From Kitasatospora phosalacinea (lineage in GTDB: Bacteria > Actinomycetota > Actinomycetes > Streptomycetales > Streptomycetaceae): DNA of 64,000 nucleotides. The position numbers and the translations under genes were made by a program. The notes below the pieces were generated by a model. The model made no database searches. It was not told where the DNA came from and saw only the letters and a list, made by a program, of their open reading frames with translations. The stretch covers positions 147,446-211,445 of the forward strand of contig NZ_BSSA01000014.1 in NCBI RefSeq assembly GCF_030268885.1, written 5' to 3'. Below are positions 33,225 through 41,736 of the stretch, piece by piece; the stretch's first letter is position 1, and each line of letters opens with the position of its first letter.

Positions 33225-34121
33225 CTACCCCGCCGCCGCGTGCTGCGCCGCCGCCACCGCCAGATCCTGCCACGCCATGCCCACGCTCTTGAAGAACCTG
33301 GGTCGATCATGGCGGACGACGGCCCTCCCGGTGACCAGTTCGGCCAGATTGGTGAGCCGCTCGACCCCGGCCCCGGCCATCAGCAGGTCCCCGGCCTCGC
33401 GCAGCGCGACCTCCCGGGCCTCGACGAACAGGTCGGCGCGGCCGACCAGGTGGGCGTCCACCTCGCGGGCCCCCGGCTCGTGCGAGCCGACCGCGGCGAC
33501 CACCGCCCGGTCGGGCACCAGGGCGCCGTCGAACAGCGGGGTGCGGGCGGTGGTGCAGCACACCACGAGGTCGGCGCCGGCGACCGCCCCGGGCGTGCCG
33601 ACGGCCGCGTCCAGGCCGAACCCGGCGGCCCGGACGACCAGTTCGGCGGCCGGCCCCGGCCGACGGGCCACCACCGTGACGCGCTCCAGTCCGGGCAGCA
33701 CGGCCCGCAGCGCCGCCGCGTGGCCGAGCGCCTGCGGCCCGGCACCGAACAGCACCAGGTGCCGGGCGCCGGGCGCGGCCAGCGCCCGCAGGGCCAACGC
33801 GGTGACGGCGGGGGTGCGCAGCGCGGTGAGCGCGGCCCCGTCCAGCAGGGCGAGCGGCTGCAGGGTGGGGCCGTCGAGCAGCAGGTACGAGCCGGTGATC
33901 CGGGGCAGCCCGGCCGCCGGGTTGGCGGGTGCCACCCCGGCGACCTTCACCCCGGCGTACCGCCCGGCCGCGGCGGGCATCAGCAGCAGCTCCCCGGCCG
34001 GGACGGGCACCCCCGTCCGCGCCGGGCAGCCCTCCACGTCCAGCCCGTCCAGCAGGGTCCGCTCCAGCGCGCCCACGGCGGCCGGGAAGTCGAGCGTCAG
34101 CTCCAGCTCCGGGACGGTCAC
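33225..34121 (-). CDS. ornithine cyclodeaminase-family reductase, probable delta1-pyrroline-2-carboxylate reductase (298 aa)
   Basis: This is an OCD/mu-crystallin family enzyme. The Rossmann site is LVLFGAGPQALGHAAAL (about residues 120-136), the early landmark is AGVKVAGVAPANPAAGLPRITGSYLLLD, and the later catalytic region is VGSHEPGAREVD. In hydroxyproline clusters such genes reduce pyrroline-2-carboxylate to proline using NAD(P)H in the trans-3-hydroxyproline branch; ornithine cyclodeaminase or ketimine reductase activity cannot be excluded. GTG 34121 overlaps the racemase-family stop by 4 bases. It is the last gene of the operon that starts with the DHDPS-like deaminase or the 4-hydroxyproline epimerase. 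Confidence 0.82.
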   Translation of the reverse strand: MTVPELELTLDFPAAVGALERTLLDGLDVEGCPARTGVPVPAGELLLMPAAAGRYAGVKVAGVAPANPAAGLPRITGSYLLLDGPTLQPLALLDGAALTALRTPAVTALALRALAAPGARHLVLFGAGPQALGHAAALRAVLPGLERVTVVARRPGPAAELVVRAAGFGLDAAVGTPGAVAGADLVVCCTTARTPLFDGALVPDRAVVAAVGSHEPGAREVDAHLVGRADLFVEAREVALREAGDLLMAGAGVERLTNLAELVTGRAVVRHDRPRFFKSVGMAWQDLAVAAAQHAAAG

Positions 34122-35128
34122 AGCAGGAACCCCGCGCCGAGGACGTCCTCGCCGTCGAGGACGAAGCGGTGCTCGCCGGTGCGGTGGGCGGTGCCGGTGA
34201 CCTCGGTGACCACCCCGCCGTCCTGCCGTTCGCGGACCCGGCCGGTGAAGACGGTGCCGATGATCGAGTCGTGGCGCAGGGCGCGGTCGCCGCCGAGGGC
34301 GCCCTCGTCGGCGAGCAGGGCGAGCCGGGCGGAGGTGCCGGAGCCGCACGGGGAGCGGTCGATCTGGCCGTCGGCGAAGACGGTGACGTTGCGCTGGTGC
34401 GGGCCGGTCGGCGTGTCGGGCAGCTCGTCGTACAGGATGACGCCGTAGACGCCGTCGCGGTGCCCGGCGAGCGCCTCGTGGCCCTCCAGCGCCGCGCGGA
34501 CCTCCCGTCCGGCGGCGGTGAGTTCGGCCAGCCGGTCGGGGACGACGGACAGGCCGAGCGCGGCGGCGGGCAGCGAGGCGTACACCGCGCCGGAGTGCGC
34601 CAGGTCGACGGCCACCGGGCGTCCGCCGACGGCCAGTTCGACCTTGCGGGCCAGCACCCGGGTCGGCACGTTGCGGAAGGTCACGGCGGTGGTGCGGCCC
34701 CCGCTGCGGTGCACGGTGGCGCTGACCCGGCCGGAGGGGACGTCGATGCGCACCAGCGCGGTGCCGTCCTCGGGGGCGCCGACCAGGCCGGTGTCCACCG
34801 CCCAGGCGCCGAGCGCCATGGTGCCGTGGCCGCACGCGGTCGAGTAGCCGTCCTTGTGCCAGAACAGGACGCCGAAGTGCGCCCCGCCGTCGTCCGCGGG
34901 GACGACGAACCCGCCGTACATGCCGGCGTGCCCGCGCGGTTCGCGGGTCAGCAGGCGGCGCACGTCGTCCAGCGCGCTGGGGCGCGGCGAGGTCGCGGTG
35001 CCGCCCGCGCCGATCGCGATCGAGCGGCGTTCGGCGACGGTGTCGCCGGGCACCGGCGGCAGGCCCGCGACGACGATCCGGAACGGCTCGCCCGCGGTGT
35101 GGTAGTCGGTGGTCGAGATCTGCTGCAT
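34118..35128 (-). CDS. proline racemase-family epimerase, second paralogue (336 aa)
   Basis: The pyridoxal-independent racemase fold shows both catalytic cysteines: Cys99 in STACGHGT and Cys261 in DRSPCGSGTS. Two cysteines indicate epimerisation or racemisation; trans-3-hydroxyproline dehydratases of this family replace one of them. The substrate is probably a hydroxyproline isomer or proline. ATG 35128 shares one base with the ALDH stop (TGATG), so it is coupled. It is clearly different from the other racemase-family gene 1.4 kb upstream (the two differ greatly outside the motifs), which suggests they take different isomers. Confidence 0.87.
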   Translation of the reverse strand: MQQISTTDYHTAGEPFRIVVAGLPPVPGDTVAERRSIAIGAGGTATSPRPSALDDVRRLLTREPRGHAGMYGGFVVPADDGGAHFGVLFWHKDGYSTACGHGTMALGAWAVDTGLVGAPEDGTALVRIDVPSGRVSATVHRSGGRTTAVTFRNVPTRVLARKVELAVGGRPVAVDLAHSGAVYASLPAAALGLSVVPDRLAELTAAGREVRAALEGHEALAGHRDGVYGVILYDELPDTPTGPHQRNVTVFADGQIDRSPCGSGTSARLALLADEGALGGDRALRHDSIIGTVFTGRVRERQDGGVVTEVTGTAHRTGEHRFVLDGEDVLGAGFLL

Positions 35129-36507
35129 CAGTGCTCCCCGGCGGGCAGCACGCTGACGGTGCGCGAGGCGGTGTAGAAGTCGAGCGCGGCCCGGCCCTGC
35201 TCGCGGGAGCCGTACGAGGCGCCCTTGGCGCCGCCGAACGGCAGGTGGAAGTCGACGCCGCTGGAGGGCGCATTGATCCGGATCATGCCCGCGTCCAGCC
35301 GGTCCGCGGCGGCCAGCGCCGCGTCCAGGCTGCGCGAGTGGACGGAGGTGGAGAGGCTGTGCCGGGTGTCGTTGGCCAGCGCGACGGCCTCGTCCAGGTC
35401 GGCGGCGGGCAGCAGCACGGCGACGGGGCCGAAGAACTCCTCGGTCAGCAGCGGGTGCCCGGCCGGGACGCCCTCCACCAGGGTCGGTTCCAGGAACCAG
35501 CCCGCCCGCTCGGCCCGCGTCCCGCCCGCCAGCACGGTCGCGCCGCCCGCGCGGGCGGTGTCGATCGCGTCGGTCAGCCGCTCCAGCGCCTGCCGGTTGA
35601 TCACCGGGCCGCAGGAGGTGCCCGGCGCGGACGGGTCGGCGGCCGGGGTCCGCTCCAGCGCCTTCGCCAGCGCCTCGGCCAGCGGCTCGTACGCGTCGCC
35701 GACGGCGATCACCCGGCTGGTGGCGGTGCACTTCTGGCCCGCGTAGCCCGCGACGGCGTTCGCCAGGTGCGCGGCGGCCTGCGCGATGTCGGCGTCGGGC
35801 AGGACGAGGGCGGCGTTCAGGCCGCCCATCTCGGCCTGCACCGGGACGCCGCGCCCGGTCGCCCCCGCGATCACCGAGCGGCCCACCGCGGTCGAGCCGG
35901 TGAAGGAGACCACGTCGGCGCCGTCGATCAGTGCCGTCCCCGCCTCGGCACCGCCCGGCACCACCGTCAGCACGCCCTCGGGCAGGGCCGCCAGCTCGGC
36001 CAGCCGCAGCGCCACCGCGACCGCCTCCGAGGACGGCTTGAGCACCACCGCGTTGCCGACCGCCAGCGCGGGCGCGGCCTTCCAACTGGGGATCGCCAGC
36101 GGGAAGTTCCACGGCGTGATCAGCCCGGCCACCCCGTACGGGCGGCGGCGGGTCAGCAGCAGGCCCGGCCCGGCGGCGGGCTCGTGCACCTCGCCGGAGG
36201 GGGCGAACGGCGCCTGCGCGTAGTAGCGCCAGATCGCCACCGTGCGGGCGACCTCGCCGCGGGCCTCGGCGACCGGCTTGCCGACCTCCCGGACGACCAG
36301 CTCGACCAGTTCGTCGGCGGCCCCCTCGATCGCCGCGGCGGCGGCGGTGAGTGCGAGCGACCGCCCGGCCGCCCCCAGCGCCCACCAGCCGCGCTGCGCC
36401 CCGCGTGCGCCCGCGAGCGCCGCCGCGACGCCCTCGGCCCCGGTCGACGGCACCGAGACGACCAGGTCGTCGGGGTCGGCGGGGTTGTACGAGTCGATCG
36501 TGGTCAT
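35128..36507 (-). CDS. aldehyde dehydrogenase, probable alpha-ketoglutarate semialdehyde dehydrogenase (459 aa)
   Basis: This is an NAD(P)-dependent aldehyde dehydrogenase with catalytic Cys260 in YAGQKCTATS and general base Glu226 in QAEMGGLN; the cofactor site is FTGSTAVGR and the WNFP motif is near residue 133. At 459 residues it is slightly shorter than the usual 480-500. In the hydroxyproline pathway this enzyme converts alpha-ketoglutarate semialdehyde to 2-oxoglutarate, the final step, and its place between two epimerase genes fits that. ATG 36507 is clear. Family members also take succinic or glutaric semialdehyde, so the assignment rests on context. Confidence 0.88.
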   Translation of the reverse strand: MTTIDSYNPADPDDLVVSVPSTGAEGVAAALAGARGAQRGWWALGAAGRSLALTAAAAAIEGAADELVELVVREVGKPVAEARGEVARTVAIWRYYAQAPFAPSGEVHEPAAGPGLLLTRRRPYGVAGLITPWNFPLAIPSWKAAPALAVGNAVVLKPSSEAVAVALRLAELAALPEGVLTVVPGGAEAGTALIDGADVVSFTGSTAVGRSVIAGATGRGVPVQAEMGGLNAALVLPDADIAQAAAHLANAVAGYAGQKCTATSRVIAVGDAYEPLAEALAKALERTPAADPSAPGTSCGPVINRQALERLTDAIDTARAGGATVLAGGTRAERAGWFLEPTLVEGVPAGHPLLTEEFFGPVAVLLPAADLDEAVALANDTRHSLSTSVHSRSLDAALAAADRLDAGMIRINAPSSGVDFHLPFGGAKGASYGSREQGRAALDFYTASRTVSVLPAGEH

Positions 36508-36556
36508 CGGATCAGAGCCTTTCGCAGAGGGGGAACCGGGGGCGCGGGTGGCCGCG

Positions 36557-37564
36557 CTACAGCAGGAAGCCGGTCGGGAACGGGTCCGTCGGGTCGAGGA
36601 AGTACTGCGCGGTGCCGGTGACCCAGGCCCGGCCGGTGACGGTCGGGACGACGGCGGGCAGTCCGGCCACGGTGGTCTCCTCGACCAGGCGGCCGGTGAA
36701 GGTCGTCCCGATGAAGGAGTCGTTGCGGAAGTCGGCGCCGATCGCCAGTTCGCCGCGCGCGTGCAGCTGCGCCATCCGCGCGGAGGTGCCCGTCCCGCAC
36801 GGCGAGCGGTCGAACCAGCCGGGGTGGATGGCCATCGCGTGCCGCGAGTGCACCGCGTCCGAGCCGGGCGCGAGCAGTTGGACGTGGTGGCAGCCCTGGA
36901 TGGTCGGGTCCTCCGGGTGCACCGGCCGGTGCTCCTCCGAGGCGTTGATCGCGTCCATCACCGCCAGCCCGGCGGCCAGGATCTCGTCCTTGCGCCCGCG
37001 TTCGAACGGCAGCCCGAACTGCTCCAGCGGCAGGATCGCGTAGAAGTTGCCGCCGTACGCCAGGTCGTAGCCGACCGTCCCGTGGCCGGGCACCGCCAAC
37101 TCCCGTCCCAGCGCGACCGCGTACGAGGGCACGTTGCGGATGGTGACGGCGACCGCGGCCCCGTCCTGCACCCGGACGTCAGCGACCACCAGCCCGGCGG
37201 GGGTGTCCAGCCGCACGGTGGTGACCGGTTCGACCACCGGCACCATGCCGGTCTCCACCAGCACGGTGGCCACGCCGATGGTGCCGTGGCCGCACATCGG
37301 CAGCAGCCCGGAGACCTCGATGTACAGCACCCCGAAGTCGGCGTCCGGCCGGGTGGGCGGCTGCAGGATCGCGCCGCTCATCGCGGAGTGGCCGCGGGGT
37401 TCGTACATCAGCAGCGTGCGGAAGCCGTCCAGGTGCTGCTGGAAGTGGGTGCGCCGCTCGGCCATGGTGGCGCCGGGGATCGTGCCGAAGCCGCCGGTGA
37501 CCACCCGGGTGGGCATGCCCTCGGTGTGCGAGTCGACGGCGTGGAAGACGTGACGGGTCCGCAT
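36557..37564 (-). CDS. 4-hydroxyproline 2-epimerase, proline racemase family (335 aa)
   Basis: Catalytic Cys91 (LPMCGHGTIG) and Cys256 (DRSPCGTGTS) are both present, as in 4-hydroxyproline epimerases, which turn trans-4-hydroxy-L-proline into cis-4-hydroxy-D-proline without a cofactor. The N-terminal signature HAVDSHTEGMPTRVV and the YEPRGHSAMSGA segment match that group better than proline racemase. This is the first step of the catabolic pathway. The gene starts at ATG 37564, 98 bases behind the DHDPS-like gene; a strong hairpin lies in that gap, so expression of the downstream genes may be tuned by read-through. No separate GntR operator is seen before it. Confidence 0.9.
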   Translation of the reverse strand: MRTRHVFHAVDSHTEGMPTRVVTGGFGTIPGATMAERRTHFQQHLDGFRTLLMYEPRGHSAMSGAILQPPTRPDADFGVLYIEVSGLLPMCGHGTIGVATVLVETGMVPVVEPVTTVRLDTPAGLVVADVRVQDGAAVAVTIRNVPSYAVALGRELAVPGHGTVGYDLAYGGNFYAILPLEQFGLPFERGRKDEILAAGLAVMDAINASEEHRPVHPEDPTIQGCHHVQLLAPGSDAVHSRHAMAIHPGWFDRSPCGTGTSARMAQLHARGELAIGADFRNDSFIGTTFTGRLVEETTVAGLPAVVPTVTGRAWVTGTAQYFLDPTDPFPTGFLL

Positions 37565-37609
37565 CGCGGTGCTCTCCAGTCAGCTGGCAGGGGTCGGTCC
37601 GGGGCGTGC

Positions 37610-37649
37610 GGGGTCCGGACCGGCTCCCCCCGGGGCCGGTCCGGACTCC
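37610..37649 (-). terminator. hairpin between deaminase and epimerase genes
   Basis: GTCCGGACCGGC (37613-37624) pairs perfectly with GCCGGTCCGGAC (37635-37646), extended by G-C and G-T pairs on the outside. It sits directly before the deaminase stop on the left and the epimerase start on the right. Since both genes run leftward, it lies in the leader between epimerase and deaminase and may be an attenuator or processing site. Confidence 0.5.
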
Positions 37650-37662
37650 CCTCGCCGGGTGG

Positions 37663-38571
37663 TTACTTGTGGCCCTCGGCGAGCGCCTTCTCGGTCGCGG
37701 CGCGCACCGCGGCCTCGATCTCCGGCACCAGCGGCAGGCGCGGGGCGCGGGTCGGACCGCCGGGGCGGCCCGCGATGTCCATCGAGAGCTTGATGGACTG
37801 CACGAACTCGGTCCTGGAGTCCCAGCGCAGCAGCGGGTGCAGCGACTTGTAGAGCGGGACGGCGGTGGCCAGGTCGCCGGAGACGGCGGCGTGGTACAAC
37901 GCGGAGCTGGCCGCGGGCAGCGCGTTCGGGTAGCCCGCGATCCAGCCGACCGCCCCGGCGATCGCCAGCTCCAGCAGCACGTCGTCGGCGCCGATCAGCA
38001 GGTCCAGGCCCGGGGCCAGCTCGCCGATCTCGTAGGCGCGGCGGACGTCGCCGGAGAACTCCTTGACCGCGACGATCGAGCCCTCCGCGTGCAGCTGCGC
38101 CAGCAGCGCGGGGACGAGGTCGACCTTGGTGTCGATCGGGTTGTTGTACGCGACGACCGGCACCCCGACCTTCGCGACCTCGGCGTAGTGGGCCCGGACC
38201 GCGGCGTGGTCGGCCCGGTAGGCGTTCGGCGGCAGCAGCAGCACCGAACCGGCCCCGGCCTCGGCAGCCTGCTCGGCCCAGCGGCGCGACTCCGCGCTGC
38301 CGTACGCGGCGACCCCGGGCATCACCCGGGCCCCGTCCCCGGCCGCCTCGACGGCGGTGGTGACGACCTTGGCGCGCTCCTCCGGCGTGAGCGTCTGGTA
38401 CTCGCCGAGCGAGCCGTTGGGGACGACGCCGTCGCAGCCGTTGTCGATCAGCCAGCGGACGTGCTCGGCGTAGGCGTCGTAGTCCACCGTGAGGTCGTCG
38501 CGGAAGGGCAGGGTGGTGGCGACCATGATGCCGCGCCAGGGTCGGGCGGAGTCGTGGGGGGTGCGGGTCAT
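37663..38571 (-). CDS. DHDPS-family lyase, probable 1-pyrroline-4-hydroxy-2-carboxylate deaminase (302 aa)
   Basis: This is a class I aldolase-like TIM barrel of the dihydrodipicolinate synthase superfamily, with Schiff-base Lys170 in VAVKEFSGD and the catalytic Tyr142 in VVAYNNP; the early motif is GVVPNGSLGEYQTL. In hydroxyproline clusters this family releases ammonia from delta1-pyrroline-4-hydroxy-2-carboxylate to give alpha-ketoglutarate semialdehyde. The start at ATG 38571 has GAGGGAG 6 nt upstream; a longer frame to 38907 is rejected as low-complexity. GntR operator site 5 lies 22 bases upstream. Other activities of the superfamily (e.g. keto-sugar aldolase) are possible but unlikely here. 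Confidence 0.88.
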   Translation of the reverse strand: MTRTPHDSARPWRGIMVATTLPFRDDLTVDYDAYAEHVRWLIDNGCDGVVPNGSLGEYQTLTPEERAKVVTTAVEAAGDGARVMPGVAAYGSAESRRWAEQAAEAGAGSVLLLPPNAYRADHAAVRAHYAEVAKVGVPVVAYNNPIDTKVDLVPALLAQLHAEGSIVAVKEFSGDVRRAYEIGELAPGLDLLIGADDVLLELAIAGAVGWIAGYPNALPAASSALYHAAVSGDLATAVPLYKSLHPLLRWDSRTEFVQSIKLSMDIAGRPGGPTRAPRLPLVPEIEAAVRAATEKALAEGHK

Positions 38572-38592
38572 GGGGGTCTCCCTCGATATGAT

Positions 38593-38608
38593 GTGTGACA
38601 TTTTACAA
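38593..38608 (+). promoter_or_regulatory. GntR-type operator, site 5
   Basis: GTGTGACATTTTACAA lies 22 bases before the deaminase start. Ten consecutive bases of it (GTGTGACATT) equal those of site 1, 35 kb away. Confidence 0.7.
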
Positions 38609-38765
38609 GTGGGCGAGCCGGGTCCACAAGGGCCCCGCCCACCCGGACCGACGTCCGGCCCCGGCCTCCCGACCGGAACACCGGACACGCCGACGGCACG
38701 CGCGGCGCCGGTCGCACCGGCAGCACCGGCCGGAAGGGCGCCCGCCGGGCCCGGCCCGCCGACCG

Positions 38766-40202
38766 CTAGGCCGGGCCCGACTCCGGCCCGGGATCGGCCA
38801 GTTGCGCCAGCGGCACCGGGCAGGAGAGCGGCCGGCCGTCCGGCCGCCCGGCCCCGCCACCGGACAGGCAGGCCACCGCGGGCCCGCACATCCGGCCCTG
38901 GCACCATCCCATCCCGGCCCGGGTGAGCAGCTTGACCGTCCGGGCGTCACCGGCGCCGAGCTCCGCCACGGCCGCCCGGACCTCGCCCGCCGGGACCTCC
39001 TCGCACCGGCAGACGTCGGTGTCGTCGGTGACCCAGCCGGTCCAGTCCGGCCCGGGCGCGTGCGCGGCGGCCATCAGCGCGGCGAACGCGCGCCGTCGCC
39101 GCCGGACGGCGCGCTCCCGGGCGGGCGCGGGGCGCCCGGCCACCGCGTGGGCGGCCAGCACGCCCTCGGCGAGCGCCAGGTCGGCGCCGCCGACGCCGCA
39201 GGTCTCCCCCGCGGCCCACAGCCCGGGCACGCTGGTGCGCTGCTCGGCGTCGACCGCGAGGGCGACCGCGCCGTCCGGCCCGGTGACCGTCGCGGCGCCG
39301 AGCTCGGTGGCCAGTTCGATCTGCGGGACGAGCCCGTGCCCGATCGCCAGCGCGTCGCACGCGATCCGCCGCTCGCTGCCGGGCACCGGCTTCCACCGGG
39401 CGTCCAGCCGGGCCACCGTGACGGCGGTGACCCGGTCGGTGCCGTGCGCCTCGACCACGGCGCTGCTGCGGCGCAGCCGCACGCCGTGCCGCAGCAGCCG
39501 GGCGCCGTGCGCGGCGCCCTCGGCGAGCTTCCCGGGGTTGCCGGCCAGCACCGGCAGCCCGCGGGCGTAGCCGAGGTACGAGGTGGCCTCCACGATCGCG
39601 GGGACCTCCGCACCGGCCGAGACCAGCGAGGAGGCGGCGGCCAGCAGCAGCGGGCCGCTGCCGGCGACCACGATCCGCCGGCCGGGCAGCGCCAGGGAGG
39701 ACTTGAGCACCGCCTGCGCGCCGCCCGCGGTCACCACCCCGGGCAGCGTCCAGCCGGGGAAGGGCAGGTGCCGCTCGTGGGCGCCGGTGGCCAGCAGGAC
39801 GGCGCGGGCCAGGACGGTGGCCCGGTCGCCGGCCCCGGGACCGCGGGTGGCGTGCAGGCGCCAGGGGCGCTCCTCGTCGCCGGGGACGCCCGCCTCGGCC
39901 GCCCACACGTGGTGGCCGGGCAGGTGGTCGACCAGCGGCCGGGCGGCCAGCCGGGCCCGCAGCCGGGCGAACGCCGCCCAGCCGTGGTGCAGCTTCTCCG
40001 GCCGGGCCGCGCCCAGTTCGGGTGCGGGGTGCCGGTAGTACTGGCCGCCGGGGCGGCTGCCCGCGTCCACCAGCGCGACCCGCAGGCCGAGCCCGGCGGC
40101 GGCGTCGGCCGCGGCCAGTCCGGCGGGGCCCGCGCCGATCACCGCGAGGTCGTAGCAGCGCCCCCGGCGGCCGCCGGACGGCTCAGACTTCGAGGTCGGC
40201 AC
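38766..40202 (-). CDS. D-hydroxyproline dehydrogenase, FAD/NAD(P)-binding subunit (478 aa)
   Basis: This is a flavoprotein of the pyridine nucleotide-disulfide oxidoreductase fold: GxGxxG in VIGAGPAGLAAADAA near residue 20, a second dinucleotide site in RRIVVAGSGPLLLAAASSL near 160, and a C-terminal extension with paired cysteines (CRCEE, and GMCQGRMCGP) of the BFD-like 2Fe-2S type. It matches the large partner subunit of three-subunit amine dehydrogenases such as LhpF/HcnA-type enzymes. GTG 40202 has GGAGGG 8 nt upstream and overlaps the 2Fe-2S gene by 20 bases. With the two upstream genes it should oxidise cis-4-hydroxy-D-proline to the pyrroline. Sarcosine or octopine oxidase relatives share this layout. 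Confidence 0.87.
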   Translation of the reverse strand: MPTSKSEPSGGRRGRCYDLAVIGAGPAGLAAADAAAGLGLRVALVDAGSRPGGQYYRHPAPELGAARPEKLHHGWAAFARLRARLAARPLVDHLPGHHVWAAEAGVPGDEERPWRLHATRGPGAGDRATVLARAVLLATGAHERHLPFPGWTLPGVVTAGGAQAVLKSSLALPGRRIVVAGSGPLLLAAASSLVSAGAEVPAIVEATSYLGYARGLPVLAGNPGKLAEGAAHGARLLRHGVRLRRSSAVVEAHGTDRVTAVTVARLDARWKPVPGSERRIACDALAIGHGLVPQIELATELGAATVTGPDGAVALAVDAEQRTSVPGLWAAGETCGVGGADLALAEGVLAAHAVAGRPAPARERAVRRRRRAFAALMAAAHAPGPDWTGWVTDDTDVCRCEEVPAGEVRAAVAELGAGDARTVKLLTRAGMGWCQGRMCGPAVACLSGGGAGRPDGRPLSCPVPLAQLADPGPESGPA

Positions 40203-40491
40203 GGCCGTGGCCCTCCTGGGTGGTGACGGTGTCGCCGTGCTCGGCGGGCAGCAGGCACAGGCGCTGGTTGGGGCGGCCGTTGACGGTGGCCAGGCAGTCG
40301 AAGCACTGTCCGATCCCGCAGAACGCGCCGCGCGGGCGGCCCCCGCGGCGGGTGGTGCGCCAGGCGAGCACGCCGTCGGCCCACAGCGCGGCGGCCAGCG
40401 TCTGCCCGGGCAGCGCGGACACCGCGCGCCCGTCGAACAGGATGGTGCGGGCGGGGCCGGGTTCGGCACCCACCAGGTCGAGCGGGTCCAT
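40183..40491 (-). CDS. D-hydroxyproline dehydrogenase, [2Fe-2S] subunit (102 aa)
   Basis: This small Fer2-type protein has four cluster cysteines in CGIGQCFDCLATVNGRPNQRLC. It is the electron-transfer gamma subunit found between the oxidase and FAD subunits of heteromeric D-hydroxyproline, hydrogen cyanide synthase or opine dehydrogenases. ATG 40491 begins MDPLDL; GGTTTC-type leader sequence gives no strong ribosome site. It overlaps the next gene by 20 bases, which argues for a fixed stoichiometry. Confidence 0.88.
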   Translation of the reverse strand: MDPLDLVGAEPGPARTILFDGRAVSALPGQTLAAALWADGVLAWRTTRRGGRPRGAFCGIGQCFDCLATVNGRPNQRLCLLPAEHGDTVTTQEGHGRADLEV

Positions 40492-40558
40492 GGCTACTCC
40501 TCGCCTTCGGCTGTCTCGTACCGTGCGGTCCGGCCCCGCCCCGGGGCCCCGGCCCCGC

Positions 40559-41734
40559 TCACGACTCCCCCTCGGCGTCCTCGAGGCGCTCCGCGCCCTC
40601 GAACCGCTCGGGGCGGAACGGCGCGAGGTCCAGCTCCGGTTCCTCCCCGAGCAGGCGGCGGCTGACCAGCAGCCCGGTGGCGGGCGCCAGGCCGATGCCC
40701 GCGCCCTCGTGCCCGCAGGCGTGGTGCAGGCCGGGGACGCGGGCGTCCGGGCCGATCGCGGGCAGGTGGTCGGGCAGGTAGGGGCGGAAGCCGCGGTAGG
40801 CGCGCTGGACCTGGACGGTGCGCAGCACCGGGAAGAGCGCGGCGGCCTGGGCGGCGAGCCGGTGCAGCACCCCGGGGTCGAGGGTGCGGTCGAAGCCGAC
40901 CCGCTCGCGGCTGGCGCCGATCAGCACCGGCCCGGCGGGGGTGCCCTCGACCACGGCGGAGGACTGCAGGTCGGCCGAGCCGGAGGCGACGTCGGCGACG
41001 TAGTCGGCGGCGTAGACCTTGTGCCGGACGATCCGCGGCAGCGGTTCGGTGACGAGGACGAAGCCGCGCCGGGGCAGCACCGGCAGCCGGACGCCGGCCA
41101 GTGCGGCGAGTTCGCCGCCCCAGGTGCCCGCGGCGTTGACCACGGCGGGCGCGGCGAGCTCGCGGCGCCCGGTGACGACGCCGGTGACGCTGCCGCCGGG
41201 GCCGCGCAGCAGGCCGGTGACGGCCTCGCCGAGGTAGCGGTCGGCGCCGGAGGCGCGCAGCAGGTGGGCGGCGGCGAGGGCGGGCTGCACCTGGGCGTCC
41301 TGCGGGTACAGGTAGCCGCCGGGCAGGCCCTCGGCCAGGTGGGGTTCGAGGGTGCGCAGTTCGTCGGCGGCGACCGGGAGGGCCTCCACGCCGACGGCGC
41401 GCTGCTGCGCGGCGAGGCCGTGCAGCAGGTCGGTCCCGGCGGGCCGGGTGGCGACCACCAGGCCGCCCTTGGGCTCGTACTCGACGCGGGCGCCGAACTC
41501 CTCGGCGAGCTCGCGCCACAGCCGGGTGGAGAGCAGGGCGAGGTCGAGTTCGGGGCCGGGCTCCTTGTCGGAGACCAGCAGGTTGCCCTCGCCCGCGCCG
41601 GTGGTCCCGCCGGCCACCGGCCCGCGGTCCACCACGGCGACCTTCAGGCCGGAGCGGGCCGCGTAGTAGGCGCAGGCGGCGCCGACGACACCGGCGCCGA
41701 CCACCACGACGTCGTAGGGGGTTCGCTTGAGCAC
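40559..41734 (-). CDS. D-hydroxyproline dehydrogenase, glycine/D-amino acid oxidase-like subunit (391 aa)
   Basis: This FAD-dependent DAO-family protein has the dinucleotide site DVVVVGAGVVGAACAYYAARSG near residue 8-28, the later AVVNAAGTWGGELAALAG, and the C-terminal GLHHACGHEGAGIGLAP region. It is the catalytic subunit for oxidation of cis-4-hydroxy-D-proline, as in LhpB-type enzymes, with the downstream two subunits as electron carriers. The GTG start at 41734 lies three bases from operator site 6 and may be translated from a leaderless transcript. A glycine or sarcosine oxidase is the alternative, but the three-gene layout and neighbours favour hydroxyproline. Confidence 0.88.
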   Translation of the reverse strand: MLKRTPYDVVVVGAGVVGAACAYYAARSGLKVAVVDRGPVAGGTTGAGEGNLLVSDKEPGPELDLALLSTRLWRELAEEFGARVEYEPKGGLVVATRPAGTDLLHGLAAQQRAVGVEALPVAADELRTLEPHLAEGLPGGYLYPQDAQVQPALAAAHLLRASGADRYLGEAVTGLLRGPGGSVTGVVTGRRELAAPAVVNAAGTWGGELAALAGVRLPVLPRRGFVLVTEPLPRIVRHKVYAADYVADVASGSADLQSSAVVEGTPAGPVLIGASRERVGFDRTLDPGVLHRLAAQAAALFPVLRTVQVQRAYRGFRPYLPDHLPAIGPDARVPGLHHACGHEGAGIGLAPATGLLVSRRLLGEEPELDLAPFRPERFEGAERLEDAEGES

Positions 41735-41736
41735 GT

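Noticed and set aside
34118..35128. trans-3-hydroxyproline dehydratase
   Set aside because: Both catalytic cysteines are present, whereas dehydratases in this family usually replace one of them.
37565..37662. additional GntR operator before the 4-hydroxyproline epimerase
   Set aside because: The gap contains a strong hairpin but no sequence with the GTGA-AT-AC pattern.
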